Below, in pieces: positions 6,440-6,991 of a stretch of DNA of 6,991 nucleotides. Positions within the stretch are counted from its first letter, which is position 1. Each line of letters begins with the position of its first letter. A program made the translations under genes and the position numbers. Under the pieces are notes generated by a model. It made no database searches. It had not been told where the DNA came from and worked only from the letters and a program-made list of their open reading frames with translations. This DNA comes from Nitrososphaerales archaeon. Its GTDB lineage: Archaea; Thermoproteota; Nitrososphaeria; Nitrososphaerales; Gagatemarchaeaceae. Location of the stretch: the NCBI GenBank assembly GCA_030039515.1, contig JASHVT010000046.1, forward strand, positions 1 to 6,991. The letters run 5' to 3'.

Positions 6440-6868
6440 ATGATGATTACGCCATACGAGCTTGTGTACAAGTCCGCCTTCCCGGCGCTCAGGGCGATGG
6501 TGGCTAGGAGGCTGCAGGAGGACTACCACCTCACCCAGCAGCAGACGGCGGAGAGGCTCGGCGTCACCCAGGCGTCGATAAGCAACTACGCGAGGAGGAC
6601 TCGTGGCATGATGGTCGACCTCGAGTCAGACCCTGTTGTGGCGGCTGCGGCGGACGAGATCGCGAAGGGTTTGTCGTCAGAGTACCACGACGACCGTGAC
6701 GCGCTCAGATACATGACTGAGGTCCTCGACTACATCAGGTTCAACCATCTGATGTGCTCCCTCCACGGTGACATCGAGCCGTCGTTCAACACGGACGGGT
6801 GCACCGCCTGCGATGGGGCCCTTTCGATAAAGAACTTTGATAAGCTGAAGCCCGCGACAGGGAACTGA
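6440..6868 (+). CDS. XRE-type helix-turn-helix regulator with C-terminal Cys/His cluster
   Basis: A small DNA-binding transcription factor of an archaeal XRE-type family. The helix-turn-helix is at about 31-52 (LTQQQTAERLGVTQASISNY), with the expected Ala/Gly turn and a recognition helix containing QASISNY. A helical segment follows (65-102). The C-terminus has C106-x2-H109 and C121-x2-C124, a likely zinc or Fe-S site. At 142 aa the length suits this group, whose members typically end in a cysteine motif like this. ATG at 6440 and the next codon, ATG at 6443, are both usable starts. A TATA-like block 25-30 bases upstream suggests a leaderless transcript. Its stop codon overlaps the lipA start by one base, so the two are almost certainly co-transcribed and lipoate synthesis is the natural target to suspect. 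The ligand, if any, is unknown. Confidence 0.85.
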   Translation: MMITPYELVYKSAFPALRAMVARRLQEDYHLTQQQTAERLGVTQASISNYARRTRGMMVDLESDPVVAAAADEIAKGLSSEYHDDRDALRYMTEVLDYIRFNHLMCSLHGDIEPSFNTDGCTACDGALSIKNFDKLKPATGN

Positions 6869-6991
6869 TGACAGCGCTGGAAGCGAAGCCCGAGTGGCTC
6901 ACTGTCCGCCCCTCCGGCGGGGAGAGCTACTTGGAGCTCAAGGGCATGTTCAGAAGCCTCGGGCTCCACACGGTCTGCGAAGAGGCGCACT
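6868..6991 (+). CDS. lipA: lipoyl synthase, N-terminal part (truncated by window end)
   Basis: LipA is a radical-SAM enzyme that inserts two sulfurs into protein-bound octanoyl groups to make lipoyl cofactor, using a second 4Fe-4S cluster as sulfur source. Only 41 codons are visible. They carry the family's N-terminal pattern: KPEWLTVR (7-14), a Gly-rich GGESY, then LGLHTVCEEAH (31-41). Cys37 is the first of the three cysteines of the auxiliary cluster in VCEEA-x-CPN-x-x-EC. The later cysteines and the radical-SAM CxxxCxxC lie beyond the edge. The ATG at 6868 overlaps the regulator's TGA (TGATG), indicating translational coupling, with a weak GGGA a few bases before. The short N-terminal extension before KPEW suits prokaryotic LipA. 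This is a true edge truncation, not a broken gene. Confidence 0.9.
   Translation, partial: MTALEAKPEWLTVRPSGGESYLELKGMFRSLGLHTVCEEAH

Noticed and set aside
1..6991. tRNA, rRNA, CRISPR arrays, insertion sequences or attachment sites
   Set aside because: Genes are packed with gaps of at most about 125 bases. I saw no regularly spaced repeats, no transposase frames and no tRNA-like folds on either strand.

Overview
The window is G+C-rich (about 60% by eye) and looks archaeal. The protein families have archaeal or archaeal/eukaryotic character: an Smc5/6-like ATPase, an Lhr-type helicase and an XRE regulator with a cysteine tail. Arginine is often AGG. Several genes start with TTG. TTAAA/CTAAAT-type TATA boxes lie about 26-32 bases before start codons that lack a Shine-Dalgarno site, as expected for leaderless or near-leaderless archaeal mRNAs. 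The phylum cannot be fixed from this window; a lineage of the Nitrososphaeria/Bathyarchaeia kind is a guess.

Layout: (1) Bases 1-75 hold the probable 5' end of a leftward gene of unknown function. (2) Bases 76-200 are a divergent promoter region. (3) Bases 201-3525 form a tight three-gene rightward operon: a 667-aa SMC-family ATPase, a 252-aa protein resembling an Nse4-type kleisin, and a 187-aa protein resembling an Nse3/MAGE-type tandem winged-helix (kite) protein. Gene junctions are a 2-base gap and a 4-base ATGA overlap. (4) Bases 3504-6371, leftward, encode a 955-aa Lhr-type superfamily 2 helicase whose 3' end overlaps the operon's 3' end by 22 bases. (5) Bases 6372-6439 are a short divergent promoter region with an AT-rich core and a 14-bp dyad. 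(6) Bases 6440-6868, rightward, encode an XRE-type regulator with a Cys/His cluster. It overlaps by one base the start of lipA (lipoyl synthase), which runs off the window.

Main interpretation: the three-gene operon looks like a complete minimal SMC complex (ATPase + kleisin + kite) whose closest motif resemblance is to eukaryotic Smc5/6-Nse4-Nse3 rather than to Smc-ScpAB or Rad50-Mre11. The ATPase combines Smc5-like features (QSGGERSV, ITP in place of the usual switch histidine) with Smc6-like ones (SPLRAMDEFD). It has no cysteines, so no zinc hook, and its arms are only about 150 residues each with no recognisable hinge. The two partner assignments rest on short motif resemblance read by eye and need profile or structure comparison. 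The Lhr helicase is convergent and separately expressed, so a functional link to the SMC operon is only possible. The regulator-lipA pair suggests control of lipoate synthesis, perhaps through a metal or Fe-S centre.
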